From Sanguinoderma infundibulare (taxonomy: Eukaryota; Basidiomycota; Agaricomycetes; Polyporales; Polyporaceae), in the NCBI GenBank assembly GCA_032821775.1, contig JAVLRN010000011.1:1364001-1428000 (forward strand): DNA of 64,000 bases, given 5' to 3'. Below are positions 1 to 11,466 of this stretch, one piece after another; within the stretch, counting starts at the first letter, position 1; the number at the start of each line of letters is the position of its first letter. Below the pieces are notes generated by a model, which was not told the DNA's origin, searched no databases, and saw nothing but the letters and a program-made list of their open reading frames with translations. The position numbers were made by a program, and so were the translations under genes.

Positions 1-3000
1 GTAGTCCTCAAACGGCCAGTGCCCGCGAATGTTGCCCTCCCACTTGCTCATCGCCGTCCGCACCCGGAGGTCCTGCAGCTGCTGCGATAGTGTGATCATC
101 ATCTCCCGCAGCTCCTTCGGCCAGTGGCGCTGAACCTCCGCGACCTTGTGCGACGTCTCGAACGGCTCGCCCGCCGCGAGCCAGAGCGAGGTGAGGTGCG
201 AGTAGAGGTAAGACAGCGATGAGAGGACGGACGCGTTTCTGATGCGGACGGCCTTACGGCCGGACTTGGGAGGAATCATCATCAGGATGAAGGATGCGGC
301 GGACCCGATCATGACCAGGACGAAACGCCTCCAGGCGACATTCCAGCCTTGGCCGACGCTCGCGAAGACGGTGAGGTTTCCGTCGATCCAGGAGTAGCCC
401 ACGACGAGCACAAAGGTAACCTGTGAGGAAGGATGGGGTCAGCTGACAATGAATTTCCGAGGTAAGGACGTGTTCAACACGTACTCCGCCTAACATGACA
501 GCAATCATGTGCTGTGGGGGCGCAAAGAGACGGAGAAAGATGATAGGGAAAAGGAACACTCCAGTAGCCGCAGCTATGCCGTAAGGATTCCCGGTACCAT
601 TACCGCACCCTGAAAAGAGCAGCAAGGCGTCAGTTCACGTCATCTCCAACGCGCATACACACGGCACCGACCAATATACCAGCAAACCATTCCCACCAGC
701 GCGCCAATGAAAGTGCCTCCAATGCGCATCGCATAGCTAGGTGTCCCCCAATGTGAGGGTCGTGATGATGACGTCTTAGCATTTAATGCACGCACTTGAA
801 GATTTGGTCAGAGGCGTAAATGTTCAGCGTAGTCTGCGCCATTATCAGGGCCCTACATGGACGCCATCAGCATGGCATACCCTGGCAGGCTTCATTCGCA
901 CTCACCAAACGCCACGTTCAGCGTACGAGATATCTGGCAAAGCAAAGTCAGAAACGGACTTGCACGCACAAGAACTAGAGCTGAGTTACGCACGAGCAGA
1001 GCTCTTGATCACCTGTGGGAGCCACAGTGCTATCGAGACCACGACATATCGGAAAGTAAACTGCAAGCGATGAGACCCCAAACGCAATCAAGGAAGCGAC
1101 TTCGGACGCACCAACGCTTCAGGCGTCTTCGTCCACTTGTACAACTTATGGATGAGGTTCGCCACCCTCTGCATTGCGTTCTCCGGCGGCTTGCTATCGG
1201 CGTCCAGCCCTGATAACCCGCCCGCCAAATGTCAGCACACCGCTGAAATCACATCTCGCGAACGCGGGACACACTGTATTTCCTCTTATTCCTTAACTCG
1301 ACCTCCTCCTCAGGCGCCGTGTCCTCCCCAGTCGCATCCTCGCCCGAGCCCCGCCTCGACCGCAGCAGCGTCCCGATCACACGCAGGCCGTTCGGCATCC
1401 ACAGCGTCGCCTTCGGCCGCTTCGCGGCAGTATTGCTCACGTACTCCGCGAGCGCGATGATGCCGCCGCACAAGCTCACGAGGTTGCTCGTGAACACGAA
1501 CGCAATGTGCAACGCTCGCAGCGGCACGTTCTTGATCTCCCCCGCGTCCGCGCTCGCGAATAGCGGCAAGAACGGCTGCAGTAGGACGAGACGTCGCTCG
1601 TTCTTGAAGTCATCCACAGCGTTGCGGAGCGCAGAGAGCGCCTCGTCGAGCTCGAGGACGATCGCGTCCTGCTCGGAGTGGCCGCGCCCGTATCGCTTCG
1701 TGTTGACGGCGACGATGAGCCGCTGCAGGACGTCGAGGACACCGACCGCTGCAGTACGCACCCCGGCGGTCGATTCGCGAATGTTAGGCAGGATGTCGAC
1801 GAGCCGGACGTGATGTTGCACCTCGGCCGCCGTGTTGCGCTCGCGGAATTGACGAAGGAGATACGTGTCCCCGAGAGACGCGCTGCTCACCGTCGACTCC
1901 GCGACCGATTCCCCGTCGTCCTCTTCCGAATCCGCCACAGACACCGGGGACGTCATCAGCTTGCGGAAGTTGACAAGCGCGCCGAGTCTGACGACGACGA
2001 CCGACATAGGTTCCAGTATGCCCTGGACGTCTGCCGCGCTCCAGCGGCCCCAACTGAACTCAAGGTTGAGCATGTGTTTCTGAGCATTGACTGAAGATCT
2101 CGAATCAGAACATATCGCAACCACGCAGAGGGCTGCAAGACATACGTTGTTCCAGCTGCATAAGCGCTGCAGCTCGTGCGCCGGCGATCCTTCCAGCAAG
2201 CGGCGTTCCAGCGAGGACATCAGGAGGGTCCGCGGACAAGACTTCCTCTTGCATGGCCAGCAGGCCTGTCAATTTTTGCAGGAGCGCAGCGGAAGAATCC
2301 AGGTATGAGTGGCTGAGGGTTTCTGGAAAGACGAAGATGATGAAAACGAGCGCGATGGCGATGTAGCATGCCACGGATGTCAGCATCGAATTCAGGAGGG
2401 TGTATTGTGCGAAGGGAAAGAGGGGGCCGTAGCTCTATAGTTCAGGTTAGTGCATGCGTCTCTTATCGATAACGAAGACGTACGCAGAAGATGTCGAGTG
2501 CAATGGTGCCGAACACGCTCATGAGAGTGAGCTTCGGGGCATAGGCGCGGACGAGGGCGAAACAAAATGTGCCGAAACCGAAGAACACCCCAAAGACCAC
2601 TGTAGAGCTACTCCGCGCATCAGTAACGCTCGGCATTTTCTCGCCACAGCAGGTACGACTCACTCAGTATCCAAGAAAACGCCATTGAATATCGCGTTGC
2701 GGAACAGCACGTCCGGGTTCGCCAGGCCAGCAGCACTATGTCCCAGTCAGTCAACACTGCAGTTTTGGTTTGTTGGATGGACAGGTACCTCTGGGCCTCC
2801 TTCTGTAGCGTTTGCTTCAGAAGGATTTGATTACGGGCGGCGAGCGCTGCAGCCATCGCAGCGCAAGAAAGAGCCCAGCCAAGTGCGAGTCCCAAGACAA
2901 GTGTTGCCATAGTCTGTGATTCGCAGGCGTGAGCACAAGCTTGGTACGGCGAGGTAAGCTATAGCGTATAGGACCGCACATTTAAAGGACATTCTTCCCG

Positions 3001-3580
3001 CGCAGCATTTATTCTTCTCGGACCCAACCAAGAACAGGGCACGAAGCCCGGCGGAGGGGACTTGAAAATGGGCCTTGGCTGGGTCCCAGAAGAAATAGTA
3101 CCCCGTGGGGATATTATCGGTTAAAAGTACACCTTCACGGTATATGCATCCAATGATGCTGACTGCATGCTCCGCCAGAAGGCCACAACGACATGAGGGA
3201 AGGCGAGATGACATCGAGGGGCACGACCGTAAAAGCCGCACTCACGAAAAAGAATATCTGCACCGGCATGCCTGGGGGAACCATGACGGCGACGAGCAAC
3301 GCGAAGAACGCCCTGCACACGACTCCCTTCAGCCGGACGCGCTCCAAAGACGGCGATATGGGACTCACGTATTGCCGAGCTGCTGCAATGACTTGTTGGG
3401 CAGCATGATCACGAACGAGACCCATGCCGCCGCCCAACACCTCAAGAGGACCTTCCAGGACTTGGTCGATCGTAAATTGTTGGAAATCCATGGCGCCAGC
3501 TTGTCCCATAACGAGCCCTTCGCAGGTGGTGCAGGGCCATTTGAGGGAGAATCCTTGACCTTCTCGCTCGACTCGGACAT
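1..3580 (-). CDS. ArAE/DUF2421-family multi-spanning membrane transporter, C-terminus cut by window edge
   Basis: A multi-exon membrane protein whose ATG is at 3580-3578 and whose last exons run off the left edge. Exon 1 is 3580-3369, exon 2 3312-3246 (FFALLVAVMVPPGMPVQIFFF), exon 3 starts at 2913 (MATLVLGLALGWALSCAAMA). Later exons include 2090 to about 1280 and pieces around 1200-1120 (KPPENAMQRVANLIHKLYKW). A further exon near 600-490 reads GTGNPYGIAAATGVFLFPII, and the tail contains GWNVAWRRFVLVMIG. Two hydrophobic blocks separated by a long hydrophilic acidic region match the fungal family with an ER-transporter-like 6TM N-terminal domain and a DUF2421/aromatic-acid-exporter C-terminal half, related to yeast brefeldin A sensitivity protein 4. 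The 3245-2914 intron (about 330 nt) is unusually long for this window. The substrate is unknown. Family assignment rests on recalled motifs and is fairly secure; exact internal splice sites are less so. Confidence 0.82.
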
Positions 3581-4403
3581 GACGCAAGCGTCCAGGGAAC
3601 GAACGACCTTGCCGGACCCTGGGGATCGAGGCCAACGACCTCAAGAAATTCGGATGCCAGTGAGAAAGCCGAGAAAAAAAGAGGATGCGCGATGTCCGAG
3701 GCCACAAATCAAGACCAGCGACCGGCTAAGGATGCTAAATACGAAGCGTTCAGCATGACGTATCGGTGTCGGCCGTCGGACGCGGGCGTACTCACGACAA
3801 CTAAACAGAGATGTGTAGGGCTGCGGCTGATGTGCGCCCGGGCGGGGGGGCGAAAGGAAGCACGGGGCCCGGGAGAGCATCTCGGAGTATAAGAGACTGG
3901 CCGATGACGATGACACCAAGCTTCGACGGCTGCACCTGACTGTCGCTCGTCGCCGCCGCTCGAGCGCGCGCTGTGCCATTCACAGCGCCGCCAAGCATCG
4001 CGTCAGCCGACTGACATACAGCAAATCTCTTCCTCAATCCTCCTCACAAGCCCCGCCGCTTGGATCGCGGCCAGTCAGATGGTCTATGATCTGTCATTCA
4101 CTAAATGGCAGCGGGATGCGAACCCTGCGGAGTCGTCGGCGCTCAGCTCGCCCCCGCCTTCAAACCAAGGATCCTCCTGCACCTCCATCAGTCATCGCAC
4201 AGGCATGAAACGGCCAACGCGAGAATCTCGAGCAGAACCGATCGTTACAAGCACTAGGTGGCGTAATGTCTATCGAATGCACAGTAAAGTCTAAATGCGA
4301 TGATCAGGGTTACATTTTACATAGGCTACAGACTGCCGCTACCGAGCTTCATGATTTCATCTCCCCCTACAAGACACGACTGGTACTTCCTTGTGCCCCT
4401 GCC
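3581..4403. other. Intergenic, transporter 5' flank / transaldolase 3' flank
   Basis: No convincing gene. It must hold the promoter and 5' leader of the minus-strand transporter and the 3' UTR of transaldolase. Only short overlapping frames are present, none with a recognisable motif. Confidence 0.6.
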
Positions 4404-5730
4404 TCACGCAGACAGCTTCTTGCGGAGCAGGTCCTTGAGCGTGTTGCCATCCTGAGCGAACTTGCGAATACCCTCGTTGAGCTTGTCCGTTGCCATCTCG
4501 TCCTCGCAGAGCGCCCAGCGGAACTCAGCCTCGTTGTCGACGTAGGTAACTTTGGCGATGGGCTGACCCTGGGCAGCTGTGTATCATAGCGCGTCAGAAG
4601 CGTTAATCGGAAAAAACTAACGCGTACGTACCGAAGTTCGCGTCGAGCTTCTTGGGGACCGCGGCGCTGTCATTCTTGAGCTCCTCGAGCAGAGAGGGAG
4701 AGATGGTGAGGAAATCAACGCCAGCAAGAGCCTTGATCTCGCCAGTCTGCAGCCGAGCAGGTGAACAAACAGGGTAGACGCAACGAATACTGTATACGCA
4801 CGTTACGGAAAGAGGCACCCATGACGATGGTCTTGTACGAGTGCTGCTTGTAGTAGTTGTAGATCTTCTTCACCGACTGCACTCCAGGGTCCTCATCACC
4901 ATCGTAGTCCTTGCCCGGCTTGTTCTTCTTGTACCAGTCGAGGATCTGCACGCCCCTAACATCTCAGCCGCAGTCCTGCACAGTGATGGTAGCACGGATA
5001 CGCACACGACCGACAAACGGCGAGATGAGGGTCACACCGGCCTCCGCACACGCAACCGCCTGCGCGAAGCCGAAGAGGAGGGTGAGGTTGCAGTGGATGC
5101 CGTCGTCGCGCTCGAGCTCGCGCGCGGCCTGGATGCCCTCCCAGGTCGAGGCAATCTTGATCAGGATGCGCTCCTTCTTCACGCCGACGGACTCGTAGAG
5201 CGCGATGAGCTCTTTGGCCTTCTTTTTGGTCGCCTCCTTGTTGAACGAGAGGCGCGCGTCAACTTCGGTCGAAACACGGCCGGGGATGATCTTCAGGATC
5301 TCCTTGCCGAACTCGACAAGCTACACAGGCCGCGCAGCGCGCTAGTCAGCGAAGGGCAAACACGCACAAACGGGTGATGACGAAAAGCGGCCCAAGAGAG
5401 GACGAAGGGTGGGAGACTCACAAGACGGTCAAGGGCAGCGTTGGTCTGGTCATCGATGCTGCCGCCCTTGCTCTTGCCGTACTGGACGGCCGAGTCGATC
5501 AGGCGCTGGTACTGGGGCTTGCCGGCCGCGGCGAGGATGAGCGAGGGGTTGGTCGTCGCATCCTGGGGCTTGTAGACATCGATAGCTGCCCGATGCACAC
5601 CGAAGTCAGTCGCGCTCCCCGACGCGCATCGATCTAGGCGCCGACGGCAGGGGCACTCACACTCAAAATCACCGGAGTCAGAGACAACAACGGTGCCGGT
5701 CTGCTTGAGGGCGTCGAGCGCAGTGGTCAT
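4404..5730 (-). CDS. TAL1: Transaldolase
   Basis: Transaldolase of the non-oxidative pentose phosphate pathway, a cytosolic class I aldolase-type enzyme that moves a dihydroxyacetone unit from sedoheptulose 7-phosphate to glyceraldehyde 3-phosphate. ATG at 5730-5728 ([20 protein letters not shown]), TGA at 4406-4404, about 320 residues as in the family. Diagnostic motifs are [14 protein letters not shown] near residue 30, the Schiff-base lysine in [39 protein letters not shown], and ISPFVGR before [12 protein letters not shown]. The C-terminus is [13 protein letters not shown]. Introns follow residue ~23 (GAGT|GTGAGT, next exon completing FESIDVYKP), follow LDRL, and interrupt the C-terminal third three times. 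A TATA box is not obvious; a run of short CCACC-type pyrimidine/purine repeats precedes the ATG. Identification is secure. Confidence 0.95.
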
Positions 5731-8700
5731 GGTGGGGTGGTATGGAGATGGTGGTGGTTGCTGTCTGAGAAGGAATACTGCGAATGCACTCAATTATGCT
5801 CCCATTGTGGCACTGGCTGAGTGAGCTTGGACGTGATCTCATCGCGATCGTGCGCGTCCTCACCCGGTCCGGCGGGACCGGAGCACGCATTCGCCGCCGT
5901 CCCCATCCGATCTGACGTCGTCAGTGGGGTTTCGTGGTCATAGACCCCGCAATGGACGTGAGGTAAGGGGCGGTTGTCCGCGAGCAAGAAACGTGTACCA
6001 CTGGCACACACCAGGGAAAGCTTACGATACACGAGAACGCTACGCGTGAAGCAGGCACATCCTCCCAGCATGCTGAGAACAGGCATGACAACCTCTCCTC
6101 CTGACTGGCAGCCATCCAGCGTTCCAACAGGCATTTCATGAAATCGGTCGGTTGGTGTGGGACTCCCGGTAAACACGCTGAAAGACATGCCTAGTTGGAG
6201 GCATTGCACCCCGCTCCGTTACTCTTCCCAGTGGGTGTTGGAACGGCGAAACGCTGAGGGACGACGTGCATTGGGTGACAAACGTGCGCGTGCCAAGGTA
6301 AGAGCGTCCGACGTTTACTCCCATGTACCGGCACATTGAGCTTGAAGATGCCGGAAGAATCCGAGCACGGGGCCCGTATCGCCCTTGGCCTAGTTGCTGA
6401 ATGGGCAACAGGACGATGAACATTCGCGGAATTGGATTTAAATGGACTCGACTTACGTGGACGTCAGCAAAGATGTCTGCACATTTCTGTCGTGAGAAGT
6501 GACGCAGATAGAGTCAAACTGCGATCCCCGCAGTCGTCGTCGATTGACGGACATGGATCAAGGAGTGCGGAAACCCCGAGATGTCGGACTTGGCCGGGAC
6601 CACCGCCGGCGGTGTATATACGCATTACAGTTGGAGTGATGACGGATATGTTGGAGGTACCAGAAACCTGAGAAAAAATCAGTATGCACTCCCCAGAATC
6701 GGGGACAGCAAGAAACACAACTATCCGGTCTCGTGAGGAGGGGTCACTGCCAACGTCTGCAAGGATGGTTAAAGTTCGGGACGACATGTGGCGTATTGTG
6801 TATGATGAAAACAGTGCCTGCGTAATCAGAACGTTAGCCAATGCCACGGAGGAGATTATAACAACAGACCGCACCTGCCGTGGCATAAGCGACAAACGCG
6901 GGATTTAGGAATGATACAAACCTACCGGATGTCGCTGCACGTCTTGCAGCGGTGTGCAGAAGGGGCGGCGAGGACTACGGACATGAGAAACACCCATGCC
7001 TTGATCCTTGCAGTGGCCCGCACTACTCGGATCGAGCTGATGACCACAGTGCGTATCGCTCCAACAAAAAGATTGTTTTCCATCACCCGAGCGAACTGAG
7101 GCCGAGAACTGGAGATTTCAAGGCGTCAGAAATGTAGTACCTCGCAGAAAACCCCTCCGAGCGCGTACTCACTTGGTCACATCTCTCGTAAAGCCAGCGT
7201 CTGGTGGTCTGGTACCCCGCCGTAGTATCCTCGCACCCACACCGCAGATAACATAGGGGTGCGATGATACTACGGCGGGGTGCGAGACTAGCGTCCGGTG
7301 GCAAACGTTCCCATAGAACCTACCGCGGATCACAGATTCCACATGGATCTGAGCGGCGCATGCGCATGGCGGTTTGGAATACTCCCCGCAGGTGTTCTAA
7401 GGCACCGGTGCTAGGGTCTCCATGCCGCATATAGCTATGAAGACAATGTGCCTGGGACACAAGGACTGTAGGCAGCCCGCGCGCCACGCCACACCGATAT
7501 CAAGGGTCTATATGTCGCTCGCAGTCGCTGGGCGCACCTTGAGGCATCCGGAAGTTTGCATTGCGTGGCTGAAAGCGGGGACAAGACGGTGTCATCACAA
7601 TGAATTCGGACACTCGGCGGATAGACGTACCTCTCCACGTCATAGATTGAAACCAGTCCAGGCACGGTAGATGCGGAGGCAGAGAATGACAGCCCGGTTG
7701 GAGGAAAAGGCTAACTCCGGTACGACGACGACCGTCACCGTTAGACAACAACACTGGTGATGACCGAGACCAAGGAAGACTCGCGGGACACACCCAATGC
7801 CCGAAACGTTTGTCCAATGGCCGAGAATAGCGCTGGTCATCCCAATATGACGGAGTAGGGCCCAAAGAAGCGGGTTGTGCAGATGCCTCGAGGACTACCG
7901 GGCTATGCGCCACCGGAAAGTTATGATGGTTGAGTTTGTTCGACGTGGCGGACAGGTTGGCCTAGGCTGCTGAGAAGTATGACTCGTGCCCTCATACCCG
8001 GAACCCCACTGTCAAGAAGAGTCTGAAGGTTGGAGAAGGTCGGAGGGAGGATACTTGAGACGCCGTCCGACCCATTAGCGACCATTGTAGATCCGGTTTG
8101 ACGGATGCGATAGAGTTGAAGAAGGGGTACGGCTCAGTTCGAAAGAGATGGCAGGCACGGTGGAGCCGCATATCCGAGGAGACGAATATGATCAAACGCG
8201 ACCTCGTCGGACTCCAAAGAAGTGATAAGTGATAGGAACAGCCCCGGAAGCTAGTCGACCGAGTGTTTGCCAGCGCATGTCCAATTGTGTTCCGTTCCCG
8301 TAATTACTAGTCGGAGTTGTTTTCGGCGGAGTCTCCCCGGTCTTCTCCACATATCCCTAAAGTCTCAGAAGTGCCATAATCATGAGCGGGTGTCCTGGTG
8401 GGGCATACCTCTTGTGTTCTGCAGATGGCAGTCGCTAAGTCCGACAACTTCGGGCTTGGATCATCGGCATGAAACAGCATCGCGGGGCTTGGCTGTGGAA
8501 TCAGTGCGTCGAAGGGGTCAGAGGACATAGACACGGTATTTCCATTCGCACACGCCGTTTCTCCAGCAGGAGTCCAGAAAACAAACCAGTGTCGAGGCAG
8601 TACGAAGGGTGGAACAGACCTACAGCAGAGGCAGCGTGGGAAAGTGTGCCCATATGAGTGTCCTCGTTCCGCAGAAGCTGTGTTTGCCCACGCCCCGCTT

Positions 8701-9221
8701 AACCATTCTATGCCACCTACGCAATCTCAACCTAGAACAAGACTTCTTCCAATTGGTCAACTACACTCAACCTCGAGTCTAGGATTCTACACGTGCTGGG
8801 GAAATGCACTGAGCTCGCCATCCTTGGCGTTCACGATTGTCACGGTCCTATGCCTCGAGTTTTTCAACTATTCTGATCTATCCTATGGCTGTCCTGGGAC
8901 CTCGAGGTCTGATTGACCAAAACTCTGGATCACACCTAGACTCTACTGAGATATTCGGCTGGCTCCCGTCTGTTCTGTCGACATCCCGCAGCCTGTGACG
9001 TAGCGTGTCGCAGGCCGTTTCAAGTTCGGCACAACGCCCACGGAATGTAAAGAAGCGTCCGGACCCTGTGGCCCCGCAACGATTCGTGATATCCATAGTT
9101 TATATCTCTCCCTTCGGAGGAAGCAACGGTCGGCCGCTAATCATTCTGCATCTCGACCTTCCGCGCTCGACACATCCGCGCTACTGCGCCCGGAGCTCCA
9201 TCCTTCAGGATAAAACCATCC
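5731..9221. other. 3.5 kb without a recognised gene
   Basis: No conserved protein is recognisable. On the minus strand several ATG-led, spliceable-looking fragments exist: one near 8085 (MVANGSDGVSSILPPTFSN, followed by a plausible donor), hydrophobic pieces around 7840-7640, and pieces around 7080-6470. They could be exons of a fast-evolving membrane protein or its decayed remains, but I could not assemble a continuous model. The transaldolase promoter lies at the left end and the glutathione transferase promoter at the right end. A hairpin repeat at 7196-7301 is listed separately. Confidence 0.5.
7196..7301. repeat. 25-bp-arm inverted repeat (hairpin) flanked by 12-bp direct repeats
   Basis: Arms 7214-7238 and 7257-7281 are reverse complements over 25 bp with a single mismatch (core CCCCGCCGTAGTATC / GATACTACGGCGGGG), separated by an 18-nt loop. 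Outside them lie near-identical direct repeats AGCGTCTGGTGG (7196-7207) and AGCGTCCGGTGG (7290-7301). The layout resembles a very small inverted-repeat insertion with a target duplication, but a rearranged palindrome is equally possible. No gene overlaps it. Confidence 0.85.
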
Positions 9222-10135
9222 ATGGCTCAACGCGACGCCGCCATACCAACCTCAATGTCTCAGTCTGTCATTACTCTGTACGACATACACTCTACTATTC
9301 CACAGCCATGGGCACCTAATATCTGGCGCATCCGGTATGCTGTTACACCGCACCGGCCCGACCGTTTATCTCCGCGCGCTAACAAAACGTGTTTTCCTCG
9401 CCACAGATTCATTCTCAACTACAAGCGCCTCCCATACCGTACGGTGTGGATCGAATTCTCGGACATCGAGGCGACCCTACTCATGATAGGGGCGCAACCA
9501 ACGTCGTACAAGCCGGACGGACGTCCGGTCTACACCCTCCCCGTTATCATCGACCCCCTGCGGTCCACTAGCGCGCCGGTCGTGCTGTCCAACCCCAGCG
9601 TCATCGCCGAGTACCTCGAAACGGCATACCCAGCGAGACCGGTGTTCCCAGAGGGCTCTCGTGCTCTGCAGGCCCTCTTCGTGCACTACATCCAGGACGG
9701 CTTCGTCAAACCGCTCCTTCCCATTCTTGTTCCCCTCACCCACCAGCGTCTGCCTGAGCGCAGCCAAGCACATTTCAGTCGCGGCGGGGGGCCCACTCCT
9801 CCGCCGATGGGATTCATCGGACCCCAAAGCGAGCAAGCGTGGAACGCGGTCAAGGAACAATTCGACTTCCTTGCCGCGATCCTGGACAAGAACACGTCGG
9901 ATGGCAACGGCGTCGTCGCCATGGGTCGCGATGTCTCCTACGCTGACTTTGCCCTGTGCTCCGTCCTGTGAGTGATCGGTCACAGGGGGTCTGGGGATCG
10001 CTGTACTAACATCCCGGCAGAATTTGGGTGGAGAAAGTATCGCCTCACGACTGCTGGGCCCGGATCCGCGAATGGAACGGCGGCAGGTGGGCGCGGCTGT
10101 ACGCTCGCTGCCGCGAATTCATGGATGTCTTTTAG
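9222..10135 (+). CDS. Glutathione S-transferase, basidiomycete GSTFuA/UstS-like
   Basis: Three exons: 9222-9334, 9407-9967, 10021-10135 (262 residues from the first ATG; 251 if the in-frame ATG at 9255, MSQSVITLYDI, is used, which fits the family N-terminus better). The thioredoxin-fold N-terminal domain shows NIWRIRFILNYKRLPYRTVW, DIEATLLMIGAQPTSYKPDG, YTLPVIIDP and SNPSVIAEYLETAYP. The all-helical C-terminal domain ends with MGRDVSYADFALCSVLIW and EWNGGRWARLYARCREFMDVF. This pattern matches the fungal-specific GSTFuA/Ure2-like class expanded in wood-decay fungi, which conjugate or bind lignin- and plant-derived aromatics. Both introns have consensus GT..AG and CTAAC-type branch sites. It stands alone, about 1.3 kb before the LRR gene. 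Class is secure, substrate unknown. Confidence 0.9.
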
Positions 10136-11466
10136 ATCTATCTTTATCGCTTGTCGTAATAGGCTGTATCCCTAGACTAGACTTCTGCCGTCGGCGTATT
10201 TGCTTTGTGGCCGGTTCACCTATATAATTCGCGCTCTGTTGTTATCCGTACCTAGAACTAATGAAATTTTACCGTGTGTAACGATGTGTTAGGCTGCCCC
10301 GCTTCTTCCGTGATCCGTCGGAGAACTTGCAAGACCGGACGTCGACAAACCGCAATGATGTTCAAAGGAGATAATATGGTCCCATCGGTGATACAATATA
10401 TTCCGAAGCATTCGGGGAAGTTGGAAGCGGTACTATACGAGTCGGAGGAGTCGGAGGGCGAACCGCCGGTAACTAGGCGTCCAATTTAAGTTGGTTGCTA
10501 GATACTTAGTCGGAGGGTCTAAGGACGGTGTGATGGATAGAAGTACGAAGACTGCAGCCTGTGATGAGCACAGAGACCAGCGAACCGGGGCCAAGGGACA
10601 GCTGCTTGGCGGAGGCCGATGATGACCCGAACGGGTTGCGTGAAAGGGTGAATTGGCAAGCGAAGAACGCCTCGAGGAAAGACCACCCAAGAGCATGACT
10701 GCACGCTGCATGGTTTTGCCTGGGCTATGATAGGAAGGACACCTCCGGTAGTAGGTGACAAGGAGACCGAGAAATGAGGTAGCGGTAGCTCGTGCCAGTG
10801 ACTGAGAGGTACAGACGTCGAAGCCATCACGACTTCACGTAGCGTAATGCACTGTATTTGCAGGATGCTCGATGCTCGAACGTCTTATGCCTAGAACATT
10901 TAATCCCCAAGTTAGCAGGTGATGTAGACTTTATGTGTAGGAATTTTGAACCCGTCCACTCGCACTAGAGATACCACTCGCATGGCATTTCGTGATGCCA
11001 TGTTTGCCAGATTCAGAATGGACGACGTACCCCTGCAAACCGACGCAGAAATTATCAGGAAGATTCAACGTTTCCTGGGGCTCTCGCAGAGACTCGCTCG
11101 CTGGGCTGCATTGGAATACAGGAGTAAAGGCGGCAGCCGCCGCAGCGGCGCAGCCTGCGATGGACTGAGAGAAGGCAGCAGCTGACCTTTTGACTGGAAG
11201 AGGCGCCACGTGGATGTTATAGGGTCGCTGTTTACGGCAATCCAGTCCCGGCCGAGAGGTCATAATGACGGGTTTAGTCCAACTATAATGCGTCTGTAAT
11301 GGTTTGTTAGGTGGATAAACTCAGTATAAGCTCTTGGCTTACTCGGACCATTGAGCGTCATTTAATCAGTATTGCTGGTGTGATCATTCCTTGCGCGAAT
11401 CGGCCTTCACTCTGCTCATCATTCCCGACCTCCAGCACGTCGTCTCTCATCCTCTGCGATGCAGCT
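10136..11466. other. Intergenic, GST 3' flank and LRR gene 5' flank
   Basis: Only short unassignable frames on both strands. The right end must include the promoter and leader of the LRR gene; an upstream in-frame ATG at 11311 would extend that protein but is judged leader sequence. Confidence 0.5.
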
